Shown: positions 48,723 through 60,503 of the stretch, one piece after another
Layout of the letters: each line of letters starts with the position of its first letter
How positions within the stretch are numbered: the stretch's first letter is position 1
Source of the DNA: Epiperipatus broadwayi
Taxonomy: Eukaryota > Onychophora > Udeonychophora > Euonychophora > Peripatidae
Assembly: GCA_028023455.1 (NCBI GenBank)
Contig: JAQFVV010012509.1
Location: forward strand, 1,920,001 to 1,984,000
Reading direction: 5' to 3'
DNA length: 64,000 nucleotides
Notes under the pieces: model-generated
Seen by the model: the letters and a program-made list of their open reading frames with translations, nothing else
Told to the model about the DNA's origin: nothing
Databases searched by the model: none
Made by a program: the position numbers and the translations under genes

Positions 48723-48780
48723 ATTATACATTTTAAAAACAAAGAAAATATATTATACATTTTAAAAACAAAGAAAATAT
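48723..48780 (+). repeat. 29-bp tandem duplication
   Basis: Two adjacent copies of ATTATACATTTTAAAAACAA and its continuation AGAAAATAT. Confidence 0.85.
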
Positions 48781-48831
48781 TCATTTATGTATTGTCTCCA
48801 GTGGACAATACATGTATAAAACATATATAAT

Positions 48832-49277
48832 TAGAGGGGATTTGAGTCTAGACTTCAAGTTTTTTTTTAGTCGTTCACTCCATCTTATATGACCGATACA
48901 CATGACCGCATTCTTACAGAAAAGATAAATTATCTCCAATATATGTAAATTGTGCTGAACCAGCACTCATTGGTTGGTCCAGATCATCTTCCATACATAT
49001 AATCAGTGTTCGCTTCATCATCAGATTTTCAATGATATGGACAGTTGGAGAGTGGAATAGATTGAAACCTTATCATTAAAATTTGAAGATTTTCTTTCTT
49101 ATATAAATTGAGCATTGATTATATATGTGTGGGAGATGGGTGCGGGTTCAACATGAAATAGGTATATTGGAGATCATCTTTTTTGCTTGTATGTGGTCAT
49201 GTATATCAGTTGTACATGATGGAGCGTATGATTAAAGAAGCTTGAAAATCTGGGTTCAAATCCCCTCTAATTACATC
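48832..49277. repeat. Long hairpin: two inverted copies of a SINE-like repeat
   Basis: The left arm (48832-49010) and right arm (about 49095-49277) are diverged reverse complements separated by about 80 bp. The right arm, read forward, ends GGGTTCAAATCCCCTCTAAT, with a perfect pol III B box GGTTCAAATCC. The left arm holds the mutated complement GGGGATTTGAGTC. Shared inner landmarks: CTCCAATATA, GTGCTGAACCAGCACTCA / GGGTGCGGGTTCAACAT, ATAATCAATGCTCAATTTAT. A third copy is at 52468-52665. Confidence 0.7.
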
Positions 49278-49369
49278 TAGCTTAAAAGTATATATAATAT
49301 GCTTATATTTAAATAAAACTGTTTGCCTACTGACTATTTTATCCCCAGACCAAAACAAATTTTTTAATG

Positions 49370-49562
49370 AAAATTTATTATAACTGTTTAAATATAAATT
49401 TAGAGCTAATTATTACTTTTTTTTGGTTAATTATATACCTTTATGCATCACATGATCACATTTCCAAAATTTATTATAACTGTTTAAATATAAATTTAGA
49501 GCTAATTATTACTTTTTTTTTGGTTAATTATATACCTTTATGCATCACATGATCACATTTCC
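49370..49562 (+). repeat. 96-bp tandem duplication
   Basis: AAAATTTATTATAACTGTTT through CACATGATCACATTTCC is present twice, differing by one extra T in a T-run. The unit ends in the CATCACATGATCACATTTCC word that also flanks the retrozyme-like repeats. Confidence 0.9.
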
Positions 49563-49705
49563 TATACTAGCACATTAATTGTTGAAACTAGTCTGGGGAT
49601 ATTGGATGAGTAGGTATTAGATAGGTATTTTATGCACAAGCCTTCTGGCATCCATTGATTATTCTGTTTAGCACAGGTGGCAATACTGTATGGAGAGTTT
49701 TGCTC
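49563..49705 (+). repeat. Truncated retrozyme-like copy
   Basis: Begins inside the ribozyme core (GTTGAAACTAGTCTGGGGAT) and runs through TATTTTATGCACAAGCCTTC, ATCCATTGATTATTCTG and ACTGTATGGAGAGTTTTG. The CTGATGA half is missing, so it cannot form the ribozyme alone. Confidence 0.8.
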
Positions 49706-49914
49706 TGTTTATATACCTTTATGTTCATTTATATATATATACATTCAATGACCTTTTAAATTGAGCGATATTAACGTAAATAATAATTATATAAATAAAT
49801 AAATTATATGACTTGCTTGAATACTAATTAATATTCAGACACAAATAGTTTTCCAGTCTTTAAATCACATTTTTATTTAAGTTCATGGAGAAAATTCACA
49901 AAGAATGATATTTT

Positions 49915-50090
49915 AAAAAAGATGATAATACATGGACCATTGTTTTAAATTAAATCCCAAGAGATAGTAAATAATCTGGAAAGAAACCACATGAAAATCA
50001 ATTTTGTGATGAGAAGAGGTGGATCATAGAAACTGGATTAAACTTATAAACCTATATTCTGTAGTAGATTAACATTGATTGAAAATCATA
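49915..50090 (+). pseudogene. Older RTE 3'-end fragment
   Basis: Aligns with the last 170 bp of the RTE copy at 47775-48670 (GGAAAGAAACCACATG, TGATGAGAAGAGGTGGATCA, CTGTAGTAGATTAACA) but with many substitutions and stops. It is a separate, more ancient insertion. Confidence 0.65.
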
Positions 50091-50318
50091 CATGTATATT
50101 GATACTTGTGGATTGTAAAAATGAATTAGCAAAAGTAAATAATTTTACTTTTTAGAATTTCTGATTCATAAAGAAATATAGAATTCCAGTTAGTATAATA
50201 GATGTACATTTGTATTATAAAAATTGTTTATAGTAATACATTCATAGCACTTGAAACGAATTTATATTGATTTTTACACATAAATAATAATATTCACTTT
50301 TTTTCCCCATATGTCATA

Positions 50319-50404
50319 GCATCGGGCAGGAGGCGAACCCACAACCGTCTGCAACCAACTACTTGCTTGCACGGCAGCTGCGATGACCTCTCAGCTAACA
50401 ACGC
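50319..50404 (-). repeat. tRNA-like SINE head or tRNA pseudogene
   Basis: An 86-nt sequence on the minus strand. Acceptor arms GCGTTGT and CCGATGC pair at six of seven positions. The D arm is GCTG-loop-CAGC with GG in the loop, and the A-box-like part is TTAGCTGAGAGGTCATC. The T arm GTGGG-TTCGCCT-CCTGC contains the B-box-like GGGTTCGCCTCC. The middle is an over-long arm (CCGT...ACGG with GCAA...TTGC inside) instead of a 17-nt anticodon arm, so it is not a working tRNA. An A-run (GGGGAAAAAAAG) lies a little beyond the 3' end, as in SINEs. Confidence 0.6.
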
Positions 50405-50618
50405 TTGACTATTCACAGTATTCACTTTTTAAATACTCTATTGAAATGTTATCAAAAGAATGATTTCATGTTTTCCAATAATTATAGTATAAATTTGATT
50501 ATCTTTTTGCAGTTTTATTTTTATGTTTATTAATAAATAATTATTGTATTTTATCTTATAAATTTTTTTTGCTCCTCCTTTACATATGTATATTTATAAA
50601 TATTTTTATTATTATTAG

Positions 50619-50731
50619 ACGACTCTAATCAACTGACTAGCCTTGAAGATGACAGTATTACAGGAAATAAAGATTCAAGTAAGGAATGTGGTGCCGTTTC
50701 AGAAACTTTACCTATATTCCAATATTCTAAA
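50619..50731 (+). CDS. Internal exon of an unidentified protein-coding gene
   Basis: A 113-bp exon between an AG acceptor (ATTATTATTAG) and a consensus donor (GTAAGT). After two bases completing a split codon it encodes 37 residues starting DSNQLTSLEDDSITGNKDSS, continuing KECGAVSETLPIFQYSK, with no stop. It ends on a codon boundary. The stretch is acidic and Ser/Thr-rich, more like a disordered linker than a folded domain. Base composition is richer in G and C than the flanks. The phase fits the exon at 63159. I do not recognise the protein; the remaining exons lie outside the window or are unseen. Confidence 0.7.
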
Positions 50732-52467
50732 GTAAGTTTTGTGTGATATGGTGAATATATAGATTTAATTACATGTGTGATCAAAATTTAAGCAACCATG
50801 CATTTGAATTTTATTAGTTGTTTTAAATCGTAAATAAATGTCCCTATAAAGATGTTTATTGCTTATCTTTACGTAATCATTACAGGATCAATATCTTTTT
50901 AAATATTCTGAAATATTTTAATATTTTGAGAATAGTTTTAGTAAATGCTTAAAGTCATATCTCACTTGATGACTCTTAGTAAAACGTATTATAATCTCAG
51001 TGCTTAAAGACTGACATTATAAGAAAAATATTTTGTAATATGTCGTAAGAAAAATGAAGAAATATATTTAAGTGGAAAATTATTTTATTTAATTGCAAAT
51101 CATTTTTTTATATTTGAAATTACGTATGTAGTAAATCTAGAAATTTTTCTATACTTTTATTACTAACTTAATATATTTCTCATATATAATGTTTTTAAAA
51201 AGGTTAATTTTCATTATTTTTATATATATATAAATTGGCATAATATATATATATATTTAAATTATATCTTTAATCTAAAATGCAGCCTTCATGCTTAGAT
51301 TTAAACCAATAAATATTTCAATCTGTTAGCAAGGTAATAATGTGAATAAGCAAGAAATGGACAATCCATTTTTTATTCTTGATCAAGATATTTAAATAGA
51401 CTGTCAGTACTAACCTTGATAAAAGTCAATTAAAATTAAAATTTTGCTGTAAAGTTTTCATAAACTTTATATAAATCAGTGGAGTTTGAATTTTTATTTG
51501 CTACTTATGACTAGCATTGACAGTCTCTTTTTAAAATTTTAGAACAAGAATAAGAAGTGCCATTCTATTTGCCCAAATAATGGATTGAAATATTTATTAG
51601 TTTAAAGATAAACTAGAGGACAGTATGATGAAATTCATATATATATATCTTATATCTAAAGATTGATCATATTTTCAAATCATCTCATTTGAAATGACAA
51701 TTCAAGGAAGGCATTTTAAATATAAAAATAATGAATATCCCGAGTTGAGTTGTATTAATAATACGATTGAAGTTTAGAAATCAATTTCAAATTTGATCAT
51801 ATAAAGAAGAAAGGATTAAATTAATATAATCCAGTTTCTGATCTGAAAATATAGGTAGTAACTCTTTAATTATCGAAAATTTATTGTCTGCCTAGTCATT
51901 ATATTCTTTGGTTGATGAAGTAGACATAAAATTAATGTAATATAAATTAATATTTAAAATTAAATAAGATATAGTTCTTTATAATCTTTCCAAGTTGTTG
52001 CCCCTTTTCATTTTGTTTTCCATGCTTATATTAAATTAATCTCAACAAAAGTTTTTTACTCTTCAGAGTTATTTTTTTAATTATTCTACAGTTTTGATTA
52101 ACTAGCAGTTTTTAAATTTGTAAAATACAATTGTTTCATATGTTTTTTACACAAATGTATAATAATCATATTATGATAAATTCAAATATATACACATAAT
52201 TTACTTTTATACATACATTACACATATAATTTTATGATATATGTTTGTGTGTGTAATGATTTAAAATGTTATATAAATATTAATGCATGTGTATACAGTT
52301 GGATGTATCAAAATAAAATTATTATGTGTTTATGTAAAAAATTAATGCAAGAAAAAATAAAAATTTTCTAGAGATCTAAGTAAGACTTATAAACTTATCA
52401 TTACTTTAATACATTACTTATTTCAAAATTTTATCCAGGAAACTTTTAAATATTAATATAAAATTAT

Positions 52468-52665
52468 TAGAGGGATTTAAACTCGGATTTTTCAGTCTAT
52501 TCATTCTCTACTTTATTTCAAGCAACTGATACACCTGACCACATATATGTGAAAAAGTTGCGTGCTACCCAATATATGTATTTCATGCAGGACTAGCACT
52601 CATCAGTTGGATCAGATCATAATCTCCTACTCATAATGTACAATCAGTGCTCAATTTATATTAAA
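52468..52665 (-). repeat. Third copy of the hairpin SINE-like repeat
   Basis: Same orientation as the left arm at 48832: AGAGGGATTTAAACTCGGAT, CACCTGACCACATATATGTG, CCAATATATGTATTTCATGC, ACTAGCACTCATCAGTTGGA and AATCAGTGCTCAATTTATAT. It is a single copy, not inverted here. Confidence 0.75.
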
Positions 52666-53645
52666 ATAGCTATAACAGCAAATTCTTCTAATAACATATA
52701 TAGAAAACATTCAGTAGAAGTAAATTACATAATATAAAATTACTGTACTTTTGATAAAGTCTCATATATATTGTATGACATTATATAAAGTTTGTAAAGT
52801 CTGTCGATAGATATATCTGGAATTTTATACAAAGTGCATTTAGTTATTTTTGAAATAGTGACTAACAAATTATAATTGAAGATCTGTAGATTAGTGTGAA
52901 AATCAATTATATTAAATTTTAGACCTATTCTGTTTAGATTCATTATAGGAAATTCAAATAAAATGGTTCAATTCAGTAATTGTTCTGTATAAATAGAAGG
53001 CTAAAAATGGTTTGAAAAAAACATTTATTTGGCATGTTAAAGAAATTATTTTTTTATGGTTTAAAAACAAAGCTTTTAAATCAATGTCTTGTTTTATCTT
53101 AATTATTTATCATAGGAGAATTGCTTTATAGATCACTTGAAGGTTGAACACAATAGTTTTTTTTTTTTTTTTTGATTAAACCTAATTTTCTTACCTTTTC
53201 ACACTAAGAAATTACTTTAAGAATATTTACTTCCCAAGTAATTCATTTCAACTTCTGGAATAAAAAGCTGTATCACTTCTATGTTCAGAATGTTTCATGG
53301 CCATCTTTATGGAACAAGTCTTTTTTGTCTCTTATTGATGAATTAGATTGTTATAAACTCACTATCAAAAAATGAAATTCAATTATGTTTAAGTAAGCCA
53401 AATTCAATCTTAAAATTTAATTTTATATTTTAAAATAAATGAAATTTTAAAATAATATTGGATATCTGCTTGTAGCCGATGCTGCTTGCACAAGCTGCAT
53501 AATTAGTACCATGCATCAACCTTTGCTTATAGAAAATTTAAAGTAAAAAAAAAAGGCATGAAGCTTAGCAGGAATTTCTCACATTAATTTTATCTAGAAA
53601 TGGTCTTATTAATTATATACAAGCTATTAAACAAAATATCCCAGT

Positions 53646-53735
53646 GAGAAATTGATTCATTGTTTATATTATAAAAACTCTTTAATTAATGAGAAATTGA
53701 TTCATTGTTTATATTATAAAAACTCTTTAATTAAT
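53646..53735 (+). repeat. Perfect 45-bp tandem duplication
   Basis: GAGAAATTGATTCATTGTTT with the next 25 bases occurs at 53646-53690 and 53691-53735, identical by eye, so it is recent. Confidence 0.95.
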
Positions 53736-53785
53736 AATGAATGAACTGTAATAATATTATTTTTATATGTAAAAAATATAGATTG

Positions 53786-54243
53786 AAAATTATTTGGTGT
53801 AATACAAGAATAAAGATGAATCAAGTTTCTTTGAATACCAACCAAATGAAAAAAATTTATCGCAATAGCTTTTACTATCTTATTTATTTATTTATTTATA
53901 AATAAACAATTTATTAATCAAAAAATGTGATAAGAGACTACAAAATAATTTGTAAGTAAAAATTTTCATTTTAATAGATAATATATTAGTCCCGAATAAT
54001 TAGAACATTATGTTTTCTAACCACATAAAAATTATTTGGTGTAATACAAGAGTAAAGATGAACCAAGTTTCTTTGAATAATAACTAAATCAAAAAAATTT
54101 ATCACAGTAGCTTTTACTATCTTATTTATTTACTTATAAATAAACAATTTATTAATCAAAAAATGTGATAAGAGACTACAAAGTAATTTGTAAGTGAAGA
54201 TTTTCATTTTATAGATAATATATTGGTCCCAAACCACATAAAA
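53786..54243 (+). repeat. 242-bp tandem duplication
   Basis: AAAATTATTTGGTGTAATAC starts both units (53786 and 54028), which share AAAAAATGTGATAAGAGACT and end at AACCACATAAAA. About nine in ten bases are shared. The second unit has lost a TTTATTTA and a few other bases. Confidence 0.9.
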
Positions 54244-57200
54244 GTAAATTTAAAATTACACAATTTATTATATCAATGTAAATACATATTTAAGTGAAAT
54301 TTTTTAGAGATAAAATATATAACCTTTTCAGTTTTGTCTGTGTATACATTTACTTGATGTTAACATTAGTGGTCATACCTGTCAATCAATTAGTAGAAAT
54401 AATTCAAGGATATTTACAGAAGTCCGATTTTTAGACATCTCTGCTATATCCTTGAATTATTTTTATTATCCAGATACAGGTTTTAATTGAATTAATAATA
54501 GCAGCAAACCAAACGTATGTGGATAAATCTAAAATATGTTTGTGTATATTGTAACTGTATAGTTGGGCTCCATGTTTGTCAAGCCTTATTTAAGTGGTCA
54601 AATGCGAAAAAGTTTAAATTTTAATTGGCAATAATTGCAATTTATTTAAATCAGTGTATTACTTTGCTGGTATGTAATAGTAATTGCCAAATTGTATTTT
54701 AAAATTAAGTAAATTTTGTCAGTAAATCTGAGAGTGATAAAGGCTCACACTTTTCAAAATATGCTAAACCATTCTGGCAGGATGTGTATGCAATTTCATA
54801 TGCAGTTTGTCAGGTGGTCTAATTTTCAATAATATTAAAATGATAATTTACTAGTACTATTATTAGGTATGTTTTGATACTTTATTATTATTAAGTAATA
54901 TTTAGAAAGATTTAAATTTATAACTCTTCTAAATCAATATTTGTAATCAATTCTTAAGTGTATTTATTGTGATTTAAAATAATATTGAATGGTCTGATTA
55001 ATTATCACTAATGAATATAGGGGAAGAAGTATTAATTATATGCACACTATGATGTCATTGGCCTATTTTTAATTGTACCACAATTCAATGTAATAAAAGG
55101 TATAAATAACTTAACATAAGTAGTAGAAGGGGGACTATTAATAAAAAGAACAAGTGGAAAGATATTAACATCTGAAACAACAAAATTAAAGATACCAAGA
55201 AGGAACTAAAAAAATAACAACATTGGATTTGAATTGACCAAAACTAAAATATATTGTAATTCTTAAATCATGGAATAGAAAATTTTAATTCCTTGTATGC
55301 ATTATTATCTCCTTAATCATCGATTAACATTTGCCAAGATTTTACACTGAGAGAAAAATTGAAACCATTTTGAAAAACAAATATTTTACCAAAAGGGATC
55401 TTGAATTCAAAACCGGACAAGAAATCGTAAGCATGAAATTTTATTCCACATGTCATTGCAATTTTTATCCCACATATCATTGCAATTTTTATCATTATAA
55501 TCATTGTGTACATTTAAAAATCACGCATCAGTTATTTGAATGAAAAAAAATATTCCGTGTGTTCATATATAAAGTAAAAATAAAATATGTTTTGTTTTTT
55601 ATGTCAAATAATAATAAAAATCTGATTAAAAAAAATAATTTGGACAAAACTTTTAAAATTCAGATTGAACAAAGTAAAATTTACTCAAATGAATAATAAA
55701 GTTTACTAAGTTTATAGGATGTGTGAATTTAGTTTATATATATTAAAAAAAAAAAAAATTGTCTGATAAATCTTTTGGAACGCTAACTTCGTCATTAAAA
55801 ATGAAAATTGAAATAGTTTAGTGTACTGATAAATGCAAAAGAAAATGTTTAATTCACATTTATTCAAGATCTTTAATGGAAATCCTGATAAGAAAAAAAC
55901 AATAACCATTCATTATATTATTCAAGAAAATATTTAATAATATTGATATAAAAACATAAATGAATAAATATCTGCTTCTTAATAATTGAGATGGAATGCT
56001 GGAATTAGTATTAGTTTTAAGTATTAACAAACTATCTCAAAATGTTTTGAAATGCTGAAGTCATCGCCAACTATTTAAAATGTTTTACCGTGGATAAAAT
56101 AAAATTTAAAAAAAAGCTTTTGTTAAAGTTTTCTCTTGCTATCAAACTTGAAGCTATTATTAAAATTACAATTTAGTCAAATAAGATGGATCCAAAATTC
56201 TGCAGAAAATAATTATAAGCGCTATTACATTGTTATTGTATTGCAATAAATTCTTGATGATTTGATTTTATTGTATTGGGATAAATTAAAAAAATATGGA
56301 TGCATTGTTTGTAAAATGTTTTGCCCATAATGGCATCATTTCCCTTATCAGTCAGCTCATAGTGAAGGAACTTAGATTATGAACTAGGAGGAAAAAATAA
56401 AATATGATAATAAAATGATTTTTTTTTGTTTGTTCATGTTTATTATTATATTGTACTAGTTTTGGATAGGGTATTAAGGTATATATATATTTTAATGGTA
56501 TAAATTTGTAATGAATCTGAAAACAGACCAAATTAAATTATATACATTTATTTATTTACTCATAATAACACAATTATCTTATTATATGAGTAGATGGAGT
56601 ATACTCTCCCATTACGTATTCCATGAGAGGATTATATTGTCGAGGCTGATAATTAGTTAATGCTTAATTAACATAGTTTAATCCCTAGAGAGGAATATTT
56701 TTATGGCATGCATTCTGTTTTCCTGCATTGAGACGATGTCCACACACTTTATATCTAGGAAAAAGCTATTGGAATCTGCCATAGTATTTTACAACTATAT
56801 AATGTTGTTTTGAAGAGTCTTTCTTTATTGTTTGATCCTTCATGATGATGTCTAGTTATTTTCTACCATGGATAGTGAAGTTCTTGATGTTCTAAAAATT
56901 ATATGGCAACGATAAGATAGAGTTAGCTTCAGGGACATTTGTTTATCTATAGTGTTTATTTAAGTAAAATAGTGTATGTATTGTGCTGTTGTACTTTGTC
57001 AACAGTTTACAAGCAAATTAACAAAACTTAGTAGTAATTTTAAAACTTATTTTATATATAGCATAATAAGAAATAGACATGTTTAATGTCATTTTATTGC
57101 CATCAAGCAGTAGGTCGCCGATGGACCAGTAAGACATTTCAATAGTTAGAATGATTATTTTATGGACAAAGGCAAAGTTTAGTATCCTGTATACATTTGA

Positions 57201-60200
57201 TTTCTGGTGTCTGTTTCCATATTTATATAGTAAATTTCTTCGTGTTAAACAGTAATAATTGTCATTTGTGCTTAATATGATAATTGCCATTGTCATATTA
57301 TCTATTAATAAAGTTTAGTTATATTTTAATGCTTTCAATAGCATACCATAAATGGATATTATGTTTCTAAACACCTCAGTGCATCAAAACTGATATACCG
57401 GTACTCAAATGAAATATACCTTGCTTTATATTGTTTCTAAAATAGATGTATGTTTTCAATTGTTTATTTTTTTTAAAAAAAATTGTAACTAATGTAAATA
57501 AATCTTGATTTAAAAATATATTTAGTTGTCTGTGGTCCTATTGCTAATCATCATCCATATTATTATTGTTATTGCTATCAACACATTATTTTATTATGCA
57601 TTAATGTATCATAATAATTTTGGTAAACTTTTACATTTAAAGTACATTTAGAATTTATGGCTTATTGATTAGAATACTGTAGACCTTAAACCCATGTCTT
57701 ATTTTAAATAATATTTTAATGATCTGTTGGTTTTCGAATAACCTGTTTATTTGAATCATTTGGATACATCATTCACTGATCTTGATCATATTTCCCACAA
57801 TTATTTAATAAAAGAGAGTTTGTAAGTTATTGTGCTTACTTTATTAAGAACTTATTTGTACGTTATAAAGCTTAAAGTTCATATTACTGTTGGCATTTGC
57901 CAAATATTGTTTATTAATTCTATTTTGTTTTATGAGCTGTTCTATTTGTTATATTTGAGTTGTGGAAAAATCCCTCTTACTGACCCAAGTATATCTTGTA
58001 AAATGATAATATTTAAGTTATTGGAACCCTGATAAAAGTAAACTATTAATTCTTAATTGTAATTTTGAATTCATGGTAATTTTTTTGTCGTAAATCATTT
58101 GTTGTGTTTTGGTTGGAGTTATGTTTATCTTCACAGTTTTATTAATTCAATGTAACTTTAAGATGTAAATTTCTTCTTTAATTTTAAAACTTACAATTTA
58201 TTTTAACTTCATTGTTAAATATTCTGGTTTAGTCAAGCTTAGAATCCATACTTTGCTTCATTTTGCTTTAATATTATTTAATACAATATTAGTTTATAGT
58301 TGAGGATCTCATTATCCATTGTCAACATTGTTCTCATATTTCTTCTTAATTTTTATTTCTTTTACTTCTTCATCTTCATTTTATCTTAATTCATCATCAT
58401 AACTGATTCATCCTTCACTGGCTCCTATTCTATCATCACCTCTTAATCATTCATTATCCTAACACATTTTTTTTTTCTCTTCTTTATCTTAACCTCATTC
58501 ATTTTCACTATTTAATTATTATTTATTTTCATCATCTACTTATTACCTAATTCATAATTTAAATTCCATGTTCATCTCATAGACCAGATTATTAATTATT
58601 TATTGGTTTATAAATAATAAATTTATCTAATAGTATTTTGCTATGGATTTTGAGGCTAGTTTAACCGATGTCCATATTAGAAGTTATTATCTTCAGGGAC
58701 TCTTTGTGACCTTTTTAGATTTATTGTTTCAAGCTAACTTAATTGGTTTTAAGAAAGTAATATCTTTATTTTAACATTTCTTTTATGCATATATTCTTAA
58801 TATTCCTATAGTGAGGGTTACAGTATATACAGTATATTATTTATCAGTTGAGTGTTTGCCTATAAAACTGAATATTATTTCATCATCTTTAATATTTGTA
58901 AGATCATGTGCAGTTTATTAGTAATTAATCTATGCTTTGTTGTAATAGAAAAAAAAATCAATAAAAATTTATTTATGTTACTAATATAAATAAGTATTTT
59001 TTTAATTGGAAGATAATGATTTCTATTCAAAGAAAGTTAAATGATATTTTGGCTGTAATAGTATACTTCCTAGAACCTGTTGTTAAGACTAAAGTATAAT
59101 TCATAATTGTAATTTATCTGTAAGAAAACTTTGAAAGTGTATTGGACAATTAGATAATTAAATTCCTAGATGTCTTCTTAGAAGGAGGTGAAAGTTCTTT
59201 AAGATATCAGTACAGAATTCTTAGTCATATCACTACTTTTTTTGAAGTGCTGAATTATAAAGATGTAATGGTGAAATAATAACTATTAAATATAAAACTA
59301 TGAATTAATATTGAAATCACCTAATTCCACATTAATAAAACATATTCAAGACAATTATTTAGAAAGGATTATTAATTATTATATCCTAAGAACTTGTGAG
59401 CCAAGATATGCAATTTGCAAGAATGATAATTTATCAAATCATTAACTTAATTTTCAATATAAATTATTGCTGGCACTATATTGTTGTTAAAAATCACATT
59501 ACATATTGACATTAATTTATAAGCCACCACCCCCCCTCCAGTTGAGAATGGAAATTAACTCTTTTTTTTTTTTGATTGGCATTAAAATCCAGTAAAATAA
59601 TTAGTCCTGTGATTTTATATGTATATATTAGTAGTATTTATTTTTTTAGTAATAACTTACTTATTCATAACAATTATCACTCAATAAATATATAAATCCT
59701 CATAAATCAATGACAGATTCATGTTATTAAACAATTTAGTTTTCAATATGAATTGTCACTGAGACTATTGTTGTTTAGGATTATCCTATATTAAAAGTAG
59801 GATGTTTAGTTTTTAATCTCTTTTAACTTATTTATTTTTTGGATATTCAGTGTTTATTGTGATAACAATTGATATTTTTTCTGAATCTACTTAGACAAAT
59901 ATTGTCTTGCTGAGGGTGATGTTATGCATATTTTGTAGTCTCAACTATCATATTATTTAAATATTGTTTTATTTTTTTTTTCATGTACAATACAAGGAAA
60001 ATGTCTATTTTCTTAATTATGAAAAAATAATCTAATGATTTATTGCTCAGAAGTTTATAAAAAGTTAAAACACTGTGACTCAACTGGACGTGATCTATGG
60101 TCCTTAAACTTTAGAGTCTGCAATTCTTGTACTGCATCAAACCATGCAGAGCATTAATTATAATGTAGGCTAAATAAAACTATTGGACCTGTTCGAGAAA

Positions 60201-60214
60201 ATAAATATAACATC

Positions 60215-60503
60215 ACATGATCACTATTTCTTATGATAGCACATTACTGTTATTAAAACAGGCAAAACTCTCCATACAGTAGTGTCACTCAGTGTTTTCC
60301 AGAATAATCAATGGAAGCCAGAAGGCTTGTGCATAAAATCCCTAACTAGTCCCTACTCATCCAATATCCCCAGACTCAAATCCAAAGCTCCTCACTGACG
60401 AAGGCCACAAGCTGAAAACTAGTCTGGGGATATTGGATGAGTAGGCATTAGATAGGGATTTTATGCACGAGCCTTCTGGCATCCATTGATTACTCTGGTT
60501 GTG
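60215..60503. repeat. Compact inverted pair of retrozyme-like repeats in the intron
   Basis: The left arm (about 60262-60378) is the reverse complement of the right arm (about 60405-60500): CTCCATACAGTAGTG, GGCTTGTGCATAAAATCCCT and CATCCAATATCCCCAGACTC on the left mirror GAGTAGGCATTAGATAGGGA and CTTCTGGCATCCATTGATTA on the right. The spacer is only about 25 bp. The upstream flank CACATGATCACTATTTCTTA matches the family flank at 45522. Confidence 0.85.
60389..60430 (+). ncRNA. Hammerhead-like core, probably inactive
   Basis: The same layout as 45921-45962: TCCTCA, CTGACGA (the variable seventh base is C, which is tolerated), AGGC-CACAA-GCTG, then AAAA instead of GAAA, CTAG, TC, TGGGGA. Stem I is intact. 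Aligned to the other copy, the essential G12 is A, which should abolish cleavage unless the neighbouring G is used in a shifted register. Confidence 0.5.
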
